The notes under the pieces: generated by a model
Told to the model about the DNA's origin: nothing
The model's database searches: none
The model's input: the letters and a program-made list of their open reading frames with translations, nothing else
Origin: Zoogloea sp. LCSB751
GTDB lineage: Bacteria; Pseudomonadota; Gammaproteobacteria; Burkholderiales; Rhodocyclaceae
Reading direction: 5' to 3'
Assembly (NCBI RefSeq): GCF_002028455.1
Contig: NZ_MWUM01000002.1
Span: forward strand, 62,001-126,000
Length of the DNA stretch: 64,000 nt
Position numbers and translations under genes: made by a program
Shown: piece after piece, positions 50,276-58,715 of the stretch
Layout: the number at the start of each line of letters is the position of its first letter
How positions within the stretch are numbered: position 1 is the first letter of the stretch

Positions 50276-51148
50276 TCAGGCCTCCTTCGCCACCGCCCAC
50301 AGGTGGGCCGCGGCCAGCGCCCGCCAGGGCGCGAAGTCGGCGAGCCAGGCGCGGGCTTCGGCTTCGCCGACTTTTTCTGCCCTTCCCAGCAGTTTCTGCA
50401 GGCCGCGGCGTACCGCCGCGTCGCCGTGCAGCGAACCATCCAGATGCGCGAAGCCGCGCAGCAGCGCGTAATCCACCGTCCACGGGCCGATGCCGCGGAT
50501 GGCCAGCAGGCGCTCGCGGATCTCCTCGGCAGGCGTGGTGGTGAGCCAGGCTTCCAGCGGCAGCTTGCCGTCGGCAATCAGGCGGGCGAGCCTCAGCAGC
50601 GTGCCAGCCTTGGATTGCGACAGGCCGGCGCTGCGCAGCTGAGCCTCGTCCTGCGCGGCGAATTGCGCCGCGTCCGGGTAGCAGGCCAGGCCGCCGCTGT
50701 GGCGGACCCCGATGCTGGCGATCAGCCGGCGGCGTATGGAGATCGCTGCAGCGGTGCTGATCTGCTGGCCGGTGACCGCCCAGCTGAGCGCCTCGAAGGG
50801 CGTTGCGGCTTGCGGCACGCGCAGTCCGGCGTGGCGGCTCAGCAGCGGGCCGAGCTGGGGATGGTGGCGGTGGGCCGCCTCGAAGGCGTCCACCGGCTGG
50901 TCGAGGCCCAGGACGTGCCGGGCCAGGCCGGCGACCGCTCCGGCGCTGGCCGGCGGGCCGTCCACCTCCAGTTCCACGTCCACGTGCCCCGCTTGAAACG
51001 CAAGCTGCAGGCAGGCCGGCGCGCCATGCCAGATCAGCCCCTTCGCAAAGCCGCCGGCCTCGACCCGCTCGGCCAGCTGCTGCGGGTCGCGGGCCTGGAA
51101 GGCCAGGATGTCGGCGGGCCGGAAGGAGGCGGGAAGGGCGAGGCGCAT
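50276..51148 (-). CDS. alkA: DNA-3-methyladenine glycosylase II (AlkA type)
   Basis: 290 residues. N-terminal AlkA_N-like part (about 1-105) then the helix-hairpin-helix glycosylase: WAVTGQQISTAAA near 123, LLAIRGIGPWTVDYALLRG (HhH, 214-232) and catalytic Asp243 in LHGDAAVRRGL. Removes alkylated purines from DNA. Third gene of an alkylation-repair group on the minus strand, 141 bases after alkB with a degenerate REP between, so possibly on its own transcript. Confidence 0.87.
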   Translation of the reverse strand: MRLALPASFRPADILAFQARDPQQLAERVEAGGFAKGLIWHGAPACLQLAFQAGHVDVELEVDGPPASAGAVAGLARHVLGLDQPVDAFEAAHRHHPQLGPLLSRHAGLRVPQAATPFEALSWAVTGQQISTAAAISIRRRLIASIGVRHSGGLACYPDAAQFAAQDEAQLRSAGLSQSKAGTLLRLARLIADGKLPLEAWLTTTPAEEIRERLLAIRGIGPWTVDYALLRGFAHLDGSLHGDAAVRRGLQKLLGRAEKVGEAEARAWLADFAPWRALAAAHLWAVAKEA

Positions 51149-51258
51149 GGCGGTGATCCTTGGCGGAGCCGTGGGGGTTCTGCGGGCCCGGTGCTCAGGT
51201 CCCCGGTTCAGGGGCAGACCTGAGGGTTTGGGTTGCGGTTTGGACTGTGGGTTGGACT

Positions 51259-51281
51259 GTGGGGGCGGGAAGAACCGTCCC
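51259..51281. repeat. Degenerate REP-like element
   Basis: GTGGGGGCGGGAAGAACCGT followed by CCC: outer arms like the REP family but a different core, 9 bases after the alkB stop (minus strand). Preceded by short GGACTGTGGG direct repeats at about 51241-51262. Confidence 0.45.
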
Positions 51282-51289
51282 GGCCACCG

Positions 51290-51931
51290 TCAGCCCGCCT
51301 TCCTGAAGGTCAGGTTGATGCGGCACGCACCGGTCGCCGGGTGCCGGCCGTCCAGCAGCGGCAGCACGCCGTGGAAGCGCAACCGCGCCGGCCCGCCCCA
51401 CACCAGCACGTCGCCGTGGCTCAAGGTGAGGCGGGCGGCCTTGTCGCTGCGAGCCAGGCCGCCGAACAGAAAGGTGACCGACAGGCCGAGGGACACGGAG
51501 ACGATGGGCTGTGTGAAGTCCTGCTCGTCCCGGTCCTGGTGCAGGGACATGCGGGTGCCCGGCGCGTAGCGGTTGATCAGGCAGGCGTCCGGCACGAACG
51601 CGGGGAAGCCGGCCCGTTCCGCCGCGGCGCCGGCGAGGCGCAGCAGGCGCGGCGGCAGCGGTGGCCACGGCTGGCCGCTGTCCGGGTCGGCGGCGACGTA
51701 ACGATAGCCATGGCGGTCGCTGATCCAGCCGAGGCTGCCGCAGTTGCTCATCGCCACCGACATGGCCTGGCCGCCCGGCGTGAACATGCGCCGGAAGGGC
51801 GCGCGGGCGGCGATGGCCTGCACGTCCGCCAGGATGGCGTCCGCGTCGGCCAGCGCGAAACCGTGCAGCAGCATCGCGCCGGGGGCGATGGGCTGGTACG
51901 GGTCGGTCGCCGCGAAGAGGTCGAGGGTCAT
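51290..51931 (-). CDS. alkB: Fe(II)/2-oxoglutarate-dependent DNA dealkylase AlkB
   Basis: 213 residues. Iron ligands His131, Asp133 (LHQDRDEQ) and His187 (LRFHGVLP) and 2-oxoglutarate ligands Arg204 and Arg210 (RINLTFRKAG) are all present, at the same numbering as the E. coli enzyme. NRYAPGTRMSL and SVSLGLSVTFLFGG are family segments. Oxidatively demethylates 1-methyladenine and 3-methylcytosine. ATG at 51931 overlaps the ada stop by 4 bases, so ada and alkB are translationally coupled, as in E. coli. Confidence 0.92.
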   Translation of the reverse strand: MTLDLFAATDPYQPIAPGAMLLHGFALADADAILADVQAIAARAPFRRMFTPGGQAMSVAMSNCGSLGWISDRHGYRYVAADPDSGQPWPPLPPRLLRLAGAAAERAGFPAFVPDACLINRYAPGTRMSLHQDRDEQDFTQPIVSVSLGLSVTFLFGGLARSDKAARLTLSHGDVLVWGGPARLRFHGVLPLLDGRHPATGACRINLTFRKAG

Positions 51932-53001
51932 GGCCGGGCCTCGCGTTCGAGCAGGGCCTGCTTGCGCGCGACGCCCCAGCGGTAGCCGGCCAGGCCGCCA
52001 TCGTTGCGTACCACCCGATGGCAGGGCACGGCCACCGCCAGCGTGTTGGCCGCACAGGCGCCGGCCACCGCCCGCACCGCCCGTGGCAGGCCAAGGCGGC
52101 GGGCCAGTTCGGTGTAGCTCAGCCGGCTGCCCACCGGGATCTCCCGCAGCGCGTGCCACACGCGCAGCTGGAAGGCGGTGCCGCGCAGGTCCAGCGGCAG
52201 GTCGAGGCCCGTGGCCGGACTTTCGACGAAGCCGGCCACCTGGGCCACCAGCGCGGCGAAGTCGGGATCGTCGCCGACCAACTCGGCGTGGGGGAAGCGG
52301 TCCTGCAGTTCGCGGGCGAGGGCGTCGGCATCGTCGCCGAGGCTGATCGCGCAGACGCCGCGCGGGCTGGCAGCGACTAGGATGGCGCCGAGGGCGCTCT
52401 GGCCGATGGCGAAGCGGATCTCGGTGTCGGCGCCGCCGGCCCGGTACTGGCTTGGCGTCATGCCCAGCGCGGCGTCGGTGTCGGCGTAGAAGCGTCCGCT
52501 GGAGGCATAGCCGGCGTCGTACTGGGCGGCGCTGACCGATGGGTTGGCGGCAAGGCCGTCGCGCAGGCGGCGGGCCCGCAGCGCAGCGGCGTAGGCGCGT
52601 GGCGTGAGTCCGGTCGTTGCCTTGAACAGACGCTGCAGGTGGAAGGGGCTGAGCTGGGCTTGGCGGGCGAGCTCGTCCAGGTTCGGCACGTGATCGGCGT
52701 CCTCGATGAAGCGGCACAGCTCGGCGACCAGCGCCCCCTGGCGCTCGGCGAGGGGCGGCAGGTCTGGCCGGCAGCGTCGGCAGGGGCGGAAGCCGGCCGC
52801 TTCGGCGTCCGGCGCGCTGGCGTGGAAATCCACGTTCTCCGGCCGTGGCCGGCGCGAGCCGCAGGACGGACGGCAATACACGCCGGTGCTCTTCACCGAG
52901 TAGAAGAAGTGGCCGTCGGCCGTCGGGTCGCGGGCCAGCACGGCGGCCCAGCGCGGGTCGGCCAGGGTTTGGGCGGCGTGGCTGTGGAGAGGGGCATCCA
53001 T
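51928..53001 (-). CDS. ada: Adaptive-response regulator and methyltransferase Ada
   Basis: 357 residues. N-terminal Zn/methyl-phosphotriester domain with Cys43, Cys47, Cys74 and Cys77 (VYCRPSC, FRPCRRC), AraC-type helix-turn-helix at about 95-185 (LDELARQAQLSPFHLQRLFKATTG), and the O6-methylguanine methyltransferase domain with nucleophile Cys327 in PCHRV. Methylated Ada activates ada-alkB and alkA. AATTCAAAAGCAAG on the minus strand at 53071-53084 loosely resembles an Ada box; weak evidence. Confidence 0.93.
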   Translation of the reverse strand: MDAPLHSHAAQTLADPRWAAVLARDPTADGHFFYSVKSTGVYCRPSCGSRRPRPENVDFHASAPDAEAAGFRPCRRCRPDLPPLAERQGALVAELCRFIEDADHVPNLDELARQAQLSPFHLQRLFKATTGLTPRAYAAALRARRLRDGLAANPSVSAAQYDAGYASSGRFYADTDAALGMTPSQYRAGGADTEIRFAIGQSALGAILVAASPRGVCAISLGDDADALARELQDRFPHAELVGDDPDFAALVAQVAGFVESPATGLDLPLDLRGTAFQLRVWHALREIPVGSRLSYTELARRLGLPRAVRAVAGACAANTLAVAVPCHRVVRNDGGLAGYRWGVARKQALLEREARP

Positions 53002-53181
53002 GGTCGGGTCTTGATGGGCTGCTGCGATACCCGAAATCTAGCCCTTGCCGGGCCGGCTTGCACTCCGCGGCTTGCTTTTGAATTGCGGGACTGTCGTTGG
53101 GGGGAATGCGCCTGACCCTGCCGGGATTGTTCCTGGCTCCCGCGTGTCCAACAGGCGTGATCACCTTGCTGGGAGGGCGCC

Positions 53182-54699
53182 ATGCTGCATCCGCTGTTGT
53201 CTTCCGAAGTCGCTGTACTGTTTGCCGGTTTCGGACTGCCGGTGCCGGGGGCCGGTAGGCTGGTGGCCCGTTCGCCGATCGATGGCAGCCGCATCGGCAG
53301 CTGCGTGGAGTGCGACGATCTGGATGCCGTGGTGGCGCGGGCGCGGGCGGCGTTCCTGGCCTGGCGCCTTGTGCCGGCGCCGCGCCGCGGCGAGCTGTTG
53401 CGGCGCTTCGGCGATGCGCTGCGCCGGCATAAGTCAGCACTCGGCCGGCTGGTCAGCATCGAGAGCGGCAAGATCCTGTCCGAAGGGCAGGGCGAGGTGC
53501 AGGAGATGATCGACATGTGCGACTTCGCGGTCGGCCTGTCGCGCCAGCTCTACGGCCTGACGATGGCCAGCGAGCGGCCCGGCCACCGGTTGATGGAAAG
53601 CTGGCATCCCCTCGGCGTGTGCGGCGTCATCAGCGCCTTCAATTTTCCGGTTGCGGTGTGGGCGTGGAACGCCGCGCTGGCCTTGGTGTGCGGCGATGCG
53701 GTGGTGTGGAAGCCGTCGTCGCGCACGCCGCTGTGTGCGCTGGCCTGCCAGGAACTGCTGGCCCAGGCGATGGCCGAGGCGGGCGACGTGCCGCCGGACC
53801 TCAGCCAGGTGGTGATCGGCCCCGGCGCCCTCGGCACGGCGCTGGCCGATCATCCGGACGTGGCGCTGCTGTCGGCCACCGGTTCGACGGCGATGGGGCG
53901 CAGCGTGGCGCCGCGGGTGGCGGCGCGCTTCGGGCGCAGTCTGCTGGAGCTGGGCGGCAACAACGGGATGATCGTCGCACCCAGCGCCGACCTGGAGCTG
54001 GCGCTGCGGGCCATCGTCTTCGCCGCCGCCGGCACTGCCGGCCAGCGCTGCACGACGCTGCGCCGCCTGATCGTCCACGAATCCGTCGCGGCGCACCTGC
54101 TGCCGCGCCTCACGGCGGCCTTTGCCAGCCTGCCGGTCGGCAATCCGCTGGAGCCCGCCACCCTGGTCGGCCCGCTGATCGACAGTGTGGCCGTTGACGC
54201 CCACCGCGCGGCGCTGGTCCAGGCCCACGCGGAGGGCGGCTGCGTGCATGGCGGCGAGGTGGTGGCGGTGGCCGACTGCCCCGACGGCTGCTACGTGCGC
54301 CCGGCGCTGGTGGAGATGCCCGGCCAGAGCGCGCTGGTGCGCCGCGAGACCTTCAGCCCGATCCTCTACGTGCTGCGCTACCGCACGCTGGACGAGGCGC
54401 TCGCGCTGCATAACGGGGTGCCCCAGGGGCTGGCCTCGGCGATCTTCACCACCGATCTGCGCGAGGCGGAACGTTTCCTGTCGGCGGCCGGCAGTGACTG
54501 CGGCATCGCCAACGTGAATATCGGCCCGTCCGGTGCCGAGATCGGTGGCGCCTTCGGCGGCGAGAAGGAGACCGGCGGCGGCCGCGAGGCCGGCGCGGAC
54601 GCCTGGCGGGCTTACATGCGGCGGGCCACCAACACCATCAATTACTCCAGCGCGCTGCCGCTGGCCCAGGGTGTGCGTTTCGATGCGCCGGGTGGTTGA
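53182..54699 (+). CDS. ALDH7-type aldehyde dehydrogenase (aminoadipate-semialdehyde dehydrogenase-like)
   Basis: 505 residues, complete. Asn154 (ISAFNFPVAVWAWN), general base Glu256 (LLELGGNNGMIV) and nucleophile Cys290 (GTAGQRCTTLRRL) are present. GGAFGGEKETGGGREAGADAW and the final TNTINYSSALPLAQGV are characteristic of the ALDH7A1/AmaB group, which oxidises L-2-aminoadipate 6-semialdehyde in lysine breakdown and betaine aldehyde. Lysine-catabolic partners are not nearby. Divergent from ada, 180 bases between. The exact substrate is inferred. Confidence 0.83.
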   Translation: MLHPLLSSEVAVLFAGFGLPVPGAGRLVARSPIDGSRIGSCVECDDLDAVVARARAAFLAWRLVPAPRRGELLRRFGDALRRHKSALGRLVSIESGKILSEGQGEVQEMIDMCDFAVGLSRQLYGLTMASERPGHRLMESWHPLGVCGVISAFNFPVAVWAWNAALALVCGDAVVWKPSSRTPLCALACQELLAQAMAEAGDVPPDLSQVVIGPGALGTALADHPDVALLSATGSTAMGRSVAPRVAARFGRSLLELGGNNGMIVAPSADLELALRAIVFAAAGTAGQRCTTLRRLIVHESVAAHLLPRLTAAFASLPVGNPLEPATLVGPLIDSVAVDAHRAALVQAHAEGGCVHGGEVVAVADCPDGCYVRPALVEMPGQSALVRRETFSPILYVLRYRTLDEALALHNGVPQGLASAIFTTDLREAERFLSAAGSDCGIANVNIGPSGAEIGGAFGGEKETGGGREAGADAWRAYMRRATNTINYSSALPLAQGVRFDAPGG

Positions 54700-54799
54700 T
54701 GGACGGGGGCCAGAACCATCATGTCGCAGCATCCGCCTGGCGGTTGCAAAGCGCCGACGGCTGCTCTATCGTCAAGCCGGATCTGGTGTGGGAGAACGC

Positions 54800-55090
54800 A
54801 TGAAACCGTCGGCAGTGCTGGACTCGAATCGCGCCGCGATCCGCCGTGTCGTGGAGTCCCATCGTGCCCGCAATGCGCGTGTATTCGGTTCGGTGCTGCA
54901 TGGGCTGGATAAGGAGGGCAGCGATCTGGACATCCTCATCGACCCGACGCCGGAGACAACGCTGTTCGACATCGGGGCGATCCGCCACGAGTTGGGCAAG
55001 CTGCTCGGTGTGCCGGTGGACGTGCTGACTCCCAATGCATTGCCGGACACGTTTCGAGCCGCTGTGCTCGCGGAAGCCCGGCCGGTATGA
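54800..55090 (+). CDS. MntA-type minimal nucleotidyltransferase antitoxin
   Basis: 96 residues. The nucleotidyltransferase signature is FGSVLHGLDKEGSDLDILID: Gly30-Ser31 and Asp42-x-Asp44 for metal binding. Members of this group inactivate the partner HEPN toxin by adding AMP to a tyrosine. GGAG before the ATG. Its stop overlaps the start of the HEPN gene (ATGA), the classic pair layout. Confidence 0.87.
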   Translation: MKPSAVLDSNRAAIRRVVESHRARNARVFGSVLHGLDKEGSDLDILIDPTPETTLFDIGAIRHELGKLLGVPVDVLTPNALPDTFRAAVLAEARPV

Positions 55091-55458
55091 GTCGTGATCG
55101 GCAGCGAGTGGCCGATTATCTGGCACACATCCTCGAAGCCATCGAGCGTATCGACCGGTATACCGGGGATATGGAGGAAGTGGCCTTCCTGGATAACCCC
55201 TTGGTACAGGACGCGGTGATCCGCAATTTCGAGATCATCGGCGAGGCCAGCAACAACATCGAAAGGCACTATCCGGAGTTCGCCGCCGCTCATCCGGAGC
55301 TGCCCTTGGCATTCGCCTATCAGATGCGTAATGCCCTTGCGCACGGTTACTTCAAAGTGGATTTTGAAATCGTCTGGCGGACGATCCACCGCGATCTGCC
55401 GCAGCTGCAGCGGCAGGTGTCTGCTGCGCTGCAGCTTGAAGATCATGGGCACTCCTGA
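55087..55458 (+). CDS. HepT-type HEPN RNase toxin
   Basis: 123 residues, all-alpha. HEPN ribonuclease motif Arg81-x4-His86-x-Tyr88 in MRNALAHGYF, with the Tyr that MntA adenylylates. FEIIGEASNNIERHYPEF is the usual mid-helix. Forms a toxin-antitoxin module with the preceding gene. No phage or integrase genes border it, so it may be a stabilised chromosomal module. Confidence 0.87.
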   Translation: MSRDRQRVADYLAHILEAIERIDRYTGDMEEVAFLDNPLVQDAVIRNFEIIGEASNNIERHYPEFAAAHPELPLAFAYQMRNALAHGYFKVDFEIVWRTIHRDLPQLQRQVSAALQLEDHGHS

Positions 55459-55492
55459 GCACGGCTCCAACGCTTGTGCGCATGTCGAACCG

Positions 55493-56161
55493 ATGCGTTT
55501 CCTGCCCCTGCTGCTCGCCCTGTTTTGCTGCAACAGTTTCGCCGACGTCTGCGACGAGCTGCCGAAGCCGTCGGTGACGGTGAAGCTGCACGAGGAGCCG
55601 GTCGGGCTGGGTACCGTAACCGGCCTGCGCACCCTCAGCCTGATGGGGCCGCGTTCCCTGCAGGAAGGGCAGCGGGTGCTCGGCCTGACGCGCGGGGCGG
55701 CCATCGTGCGTTTCGAGACCAGGGTGGTGTCCCGCGTCGATGCGTCCCGCCAGTGGGAGTGCGCCAGTCCGCAGATCAGCGTGACCTACGGCTTCAGCCC
55801 CTTGACGGTGTATGTGGCGAAGGAATTTCCGAAGGACAGCTGTGCCTACCGGGAGATCTACCAGCACGAGCAACGCCACGTGGATGCCTATCGCCAGCAC
55901 CTGGCCGGCATCGAGAAGGAGCTTGCCGATACCTTGTCCCGCCGCTTCACCACCGGCGGCCCGTGGCGCGGCCCGATCGGCCAGGCGCGGACGCGCATCG
56001 CCAATGAGCTGGAGGAGCGCTGGGGGCCTTACGTGCGGCGCGAGATCAACAAGGTGGAGCTCGTGCAGGCGCAGATCGACACGCCGGAGGAATACCGCCG
56101 GGTCGCCGAGCGCTGCGACGGCGCGATCAAGAAGATCACCCTGCAGGCGTTGCAGCGCTGA
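55493..56161 (+). CDS. Secreted HExxH-motif protein (DUF922-like putative protease)
   Basis: 222 residues. Signal peptide MRFLPLLLALFCCNSFA. A possible zinc site HEQRHVDAY (HExxH) is near residue 128, preceded by KDSCAYREIYQ. The N-terminal half has beta-strand character (VTVKLHEEPVG, RVVSRVDASRQWEC). This fits the DUF922-type periplasmic proteins with HExxH, which have no proven substrate. The start at 55493 gives the signal peptide; 35 bases after hepT. Confidence 0.68.
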   Translation: MRFLPLLLALFCCNSFADVCDELPKPSVTVKLHEEPVGLGTVTGLRTLSLMGPRSLQEGQRVLGLTRGAAIVRFETRVVSRVDASRQWECASPQISVTYGFSPLTVYVAKEFPKDSCAYREIYQHEQRHVDAYRQHLAGIEKELADTLSRRFTTGGPWRGPIGQARTRIANELEERWGPYVRREINKVELVQAQIDTPEEYRRVAERCDGAIKKITLQALQR

Positions 56162-56174
56162 GCCGGATGCTTGC

Positions 56175-57080
56175 TCAGGCGGGCGGTGGCTGCCAGCGCA
56201 GGGCTGCGGCCTGCCGGGCGAGGCGACTCGTGCGTACGTGAAGGCGCAGCAGGCGCCGGGCTTCGGGAAAGGTGGCGAGGGCAGCCTCGTCGTCGACGAT
56301 CTCCGCATCGGCGGCCAGCCAGGCCAGGTCGCCACGCACAAAATCGATGAACAGCAGGCCGGCGCGCGGGGCCAGCAGCAGGTTGCCGAGGGTGTTGAAA
56401 TAGTTGTTGCCGGCCAGGTCGGGCACCGTCAGCGTGTCGCCGTCCATGCGCACGAAGCCGGCCGGGCCGCCCCGATGGGACACATCCACACCGTGGGCCG
56501 GCAGGCCGTCGTCGTCCGGGTGGGCGCTGGCGATGAAGAAGGTGTCGGCCGCCGCGACGAGCGCTCGTACGGGTTCGCCCAGACCGGTGAAATCCGTGTG
56601 TTCCGGGAAGGCTGGACGACCGGGCGTGTACTCGGCCTGGCGCGGCTGGATGTACTTGGGGCAGTTGCCGAAACTCTGTTCGACGTGGACGTCGATACCG
56701 GCCCCATCCACCGCAACGACCCGCCCGTTGGCCCGGTTGCGGCGCCGCGTGTGGGCCTCGATGCCGAGCAGGCCGACGCGGGCGCCGTTTTCCAATAGAC
56801 CTTCGAGAGGATCGCCGGCCGGCGGCCGCGCTGCGATGTGCAGGCGATCGTCCGCCGGTGCGGTGATGAAACCCGGTGCGCCGGCAAGCAGCGACGCCCA
56901 CGGCTGGCCGTCGCCATCCACCGCGCCCACCACGACGAAGGGCAACTGGCCGAAGAAGGCCTGGTGGGTTTCCGGCATGGCCGGCCGGATCACCCGCGGG
57001 CCGACCTCGGCCAGCCGTTCCCGGCTGCCGGCGCGGGCCTGCAGGGCTTGTTCGCCGGTGTGGAAGCTGGGGCCAGCCAT
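56175..57080 (-). CDS. PNPOx-like flavin-nucleotide-binding protein
   Basis: 301 residues, pyridoxamine-phosphate-oxidase-like split barrel: FFGQLPFVVVGAVDGDGQPWASLLAG (near 42-67), RVGLLGIEAHTRRRNRANGRVV, SFGNCPKYIQPR and a second half with DTFFIASAHPDD. The C-P-K-Y-I-Q motif marks the subfamily often fused or linked to ferredoxin reductases. Cofactor probably FMN; substrate unknown. It is 5 bases downstream of the GST gene on the same strand, so the two are co-transcribed. Confidence 0.78.
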   Translation of the reverse strand: MAGPSFHTGEQALQARAGSRERLAEVGPRVIRPAMPETHQAFFGQLPFVVVGAVDGDGQPWASLLAGAPGFITAPADDRLHIAARPPAGDPLEGLLENGARVGLLGIEAHTRRRNRANGRVVAVDGAGIDVHVEQSFGNCPKYIQPRQAEYTPGRPAFPEHTDFTGLGEPVRALVAAADTFFIASAHPDDDGLPAHGVDVSHRGGPAGFVRMDGDTLTVPDLAGNNYFNTLGNLLLAPRAGLLFIDFVRGDLAWLAADAEIVDDEAALATFPEARRLLRLHVRTSRLARQAAALRWQPPPA

Positions 57081-57085
57081 GGTCG

Positions 57086-57718
57086 TCAGGCCGCCAGGCC
57101 GATGGCGGTGGCCGGCATCGGGATGAAGCCGGGCAGCGCTTCCACACGGGCCAGCCAGGCACGGATGTTCGGGTAGTCGGCCAGCGACACATTGCCTTCC
57201 GGCGCGTGGGCGATGTAGGTGTGGTTGGCCACGTCGGCGATGGTGGCGTGGTCGCCGACGAGGAAGGGGCGTTCGGCCAGTTCCTTCTCGATCACCGCGA
57301 ACAGCGTGTGGGCGCGGGCGATGACTTCCTTCGGGTTGAAGTCCATGCCGAACACCGTGATCAGGCGGGCCGCGCAGGGGCCGTAGGCGACCTGTCCGGA
57401 GGCCACCGACAGCCAGCGCTGGACCTGGGCGGCGCCGGCCGCGTCGGTCGGCAGCCAGTGCGCATCCCCGTAGCGGCGGGCCAGGTAGACCAGGATGGCG
57501 GTGGAGTCGGCGATGGTCAGGTCGCCGTCCTGGATCACCGGCACCTGGCCGAAGGCGTTCATCGCCAGGTAGGCGGGCGTCTTCTGCTCGCCGCCGGCCA
57601 GGTCGACGTCGATCGGCTCGACGGGCAGGCCGAGCAGGGACAGGAAGAGCTCGGCCCGGTGGCTGTGGCCGGAGAGCGGGAAGCGGTACAGCTTGATCGG
57701 CTGGGCGGGGGTGTTCAT
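57086..57718 (-). CDS. Glutathione S-transferase
   Basis: 210 residues. Thioredoxin-like N-terminal domain (1-80) with [21 protein letters not shown] and [25 protein letters not shown] (the cis-Pro and glutathione-contacting Asp-Ser), and an all-helical C-terminal domain with [16 protein letters not shown]. The catalytic position is Ser8, as in many bacterial beta/theta types. Probably regulated by the divergent LysR protein. Substrate unknown. Confidence 0.87.
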   Translation of the reverse strand: MNTPAQPIKLYRFPLSGHSHRAELFLSLLGLPVEPIDVDLAGGEQKTPAYLAMNAFGQVPVIQDGDLTIADSTAILVYLARRYGDAHWLPTDAAGAAQVQRWLSVASGQVAYGPCAARLITVFGMDFNPKEVIARAHTLFAVIEKELAERPFLVGDHATIADVANHTYIAHAPEGNVSLADYPNIRAWLARVEALPGFIPMPATAIGLAA

Positions 57719-57761
57719 GGTTTCTTCCTTTGGTGTGGGTGATGGCAGCTAGTGTGCGTTG

Positions 57762-57816
57762 ATCCGATTTATGGATAAATGGCGCAATCCTGATTTCACT
57801 CATCCGATAGATGGAG
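57762..57816. promoter_or_regulatory. Two LysR-type binding boxes in the gst/lysR divergent promoter
   Basis: Two near-identical boxes TCCGATTTATGGA (57763-57775) and TCCGATAGATGGA (57803-57815), each T-N11-A with partial dyad symmetry and 40 bases apart (start to start, about four helical turns). This is the layout of a recognition and activation site pair for the LysR protein encoded at 57825. Confidence 0.65.
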
Positions 57817-57824
57817 TAATGACC

Positions 57825-58706
57825 ATGGACAAGCTGAAGGCCATGGCGACCTTCGTACGCATCGCCGACGACGGTAGCCTCAGTGCCGCGGCACGCAGCC
57901 TGGGCAGTTCGCTGCCGGCGGTGGTGCGCACGCTGGCGGCGCTGGAGGCCGAACTGGGCGTACGCCTGTTCAACCGCACGACGCGCCGCATCGCGCTGAC
58001 CGAGGAAGGGCGGCATTACCTGGCGAGCTGCCGCAATCTGCTGGCTTCCCTCGACGAGGCGGAAGCCGCCTTGAAGGAGGAGGCCGGCGAGCTGTCCGGC
58101 CAGCTCACGGTGACGGCGCCGGTGCTGTTCGGGCAGATGTACGTGGCGCCGGCGGTGAATCGCTTCATGCTGCGCCACGACCAGCTGCGCTGCCGTCTGC
58201 TGCTCTTCGACCGGGTCGTGAACCTGCTGGAAGAAGGCATCGACGTGGGCATCCGCATCGGCGCGCTGGAGGATTCGACGCTGATCGCCCATCCGGTCGG
58301 CGCGGTGCGGCGCATGGTGGTGGCCAGTCCGGACACCCTGCGCGGGCGTCCGCTACCCGCTCATCCGAAGGATCTGCTGCAGGCCGATTGCATCGGCTTC
58401 CTGTCAGGTTCGGGGGGCTGGTGGCGCTTCGAGGACAAGGGCCGCTCATTCGGCGTGCCGGTGAAGGGGCGGTTGGAGTTCAACCACGTGGCGCCGGCGG
58501 TGGACGCCTGCGTGGCCGGGCTGGGCTTCGGCTGCTTCCTGTCCTACCAGATCGCCGGCCACCTCGCCGCGGGGCGGCTGCAGCCTGTGCTGGAAGACTT
58601 CGAGCCGACGCCGCGCCCGGTCAGCGTGGTCTACCCGCACGCGCGCCTGCTGCCGGCGCGGGTGCGGGTGTTCGTCGAATGGATGCGCGAGGCGCTGGCG
58701 ATGTGA
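57825..58706 (+). CDS. LysR-family transcriptional regulator
   Basis: 293 residues. Winged helix-turn-helix at about 3-62 (LKAMATFVRIADDGSLSAAARSLGSSLPAVVRTLAALE), then the LysR substrate-binding domain (88-293). It belongs to the AaeR/DmlR-like branch (VNLLEEGIDVGIRIG, FNHVAPAVDACVAGLGFGCFLSYQI). Divergent from the gst operon with twin T-N11-A boxes between, so it likely controls that operon and itself. The ATG at 57825 is used; an upstream ATG at 57759 would put the boxes inside the gene. Confidence 0.87.
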   Translation: MDKLKAMATFVRIADDGSLSAAARSLGSSLPAVVRTLAALEAELGVRLFNRTTRRIALTEEGRHYLASCRNLLASLDEAEAALKEEAGELSGQLTVTAPVLFGQMYVAPAVNRFMLRHDQLRCRLLLFDRVVNLLEEGIDVGIRIGALEDSTLIAHPVGAVRRMVVASPDTLRGRPLPAHPKDLLQADCIGFLSGSGGWWRFEDKGRSFGVPVKGRLEFNHVAPAVDACVAGLGFGCFLSYQIAGHLAAGRLQPVLEDFEPTPRPVSVVYPHARLLPARVRVFVEWMREALAM

Positions 58707-58715
58707 GGCGCTGCG

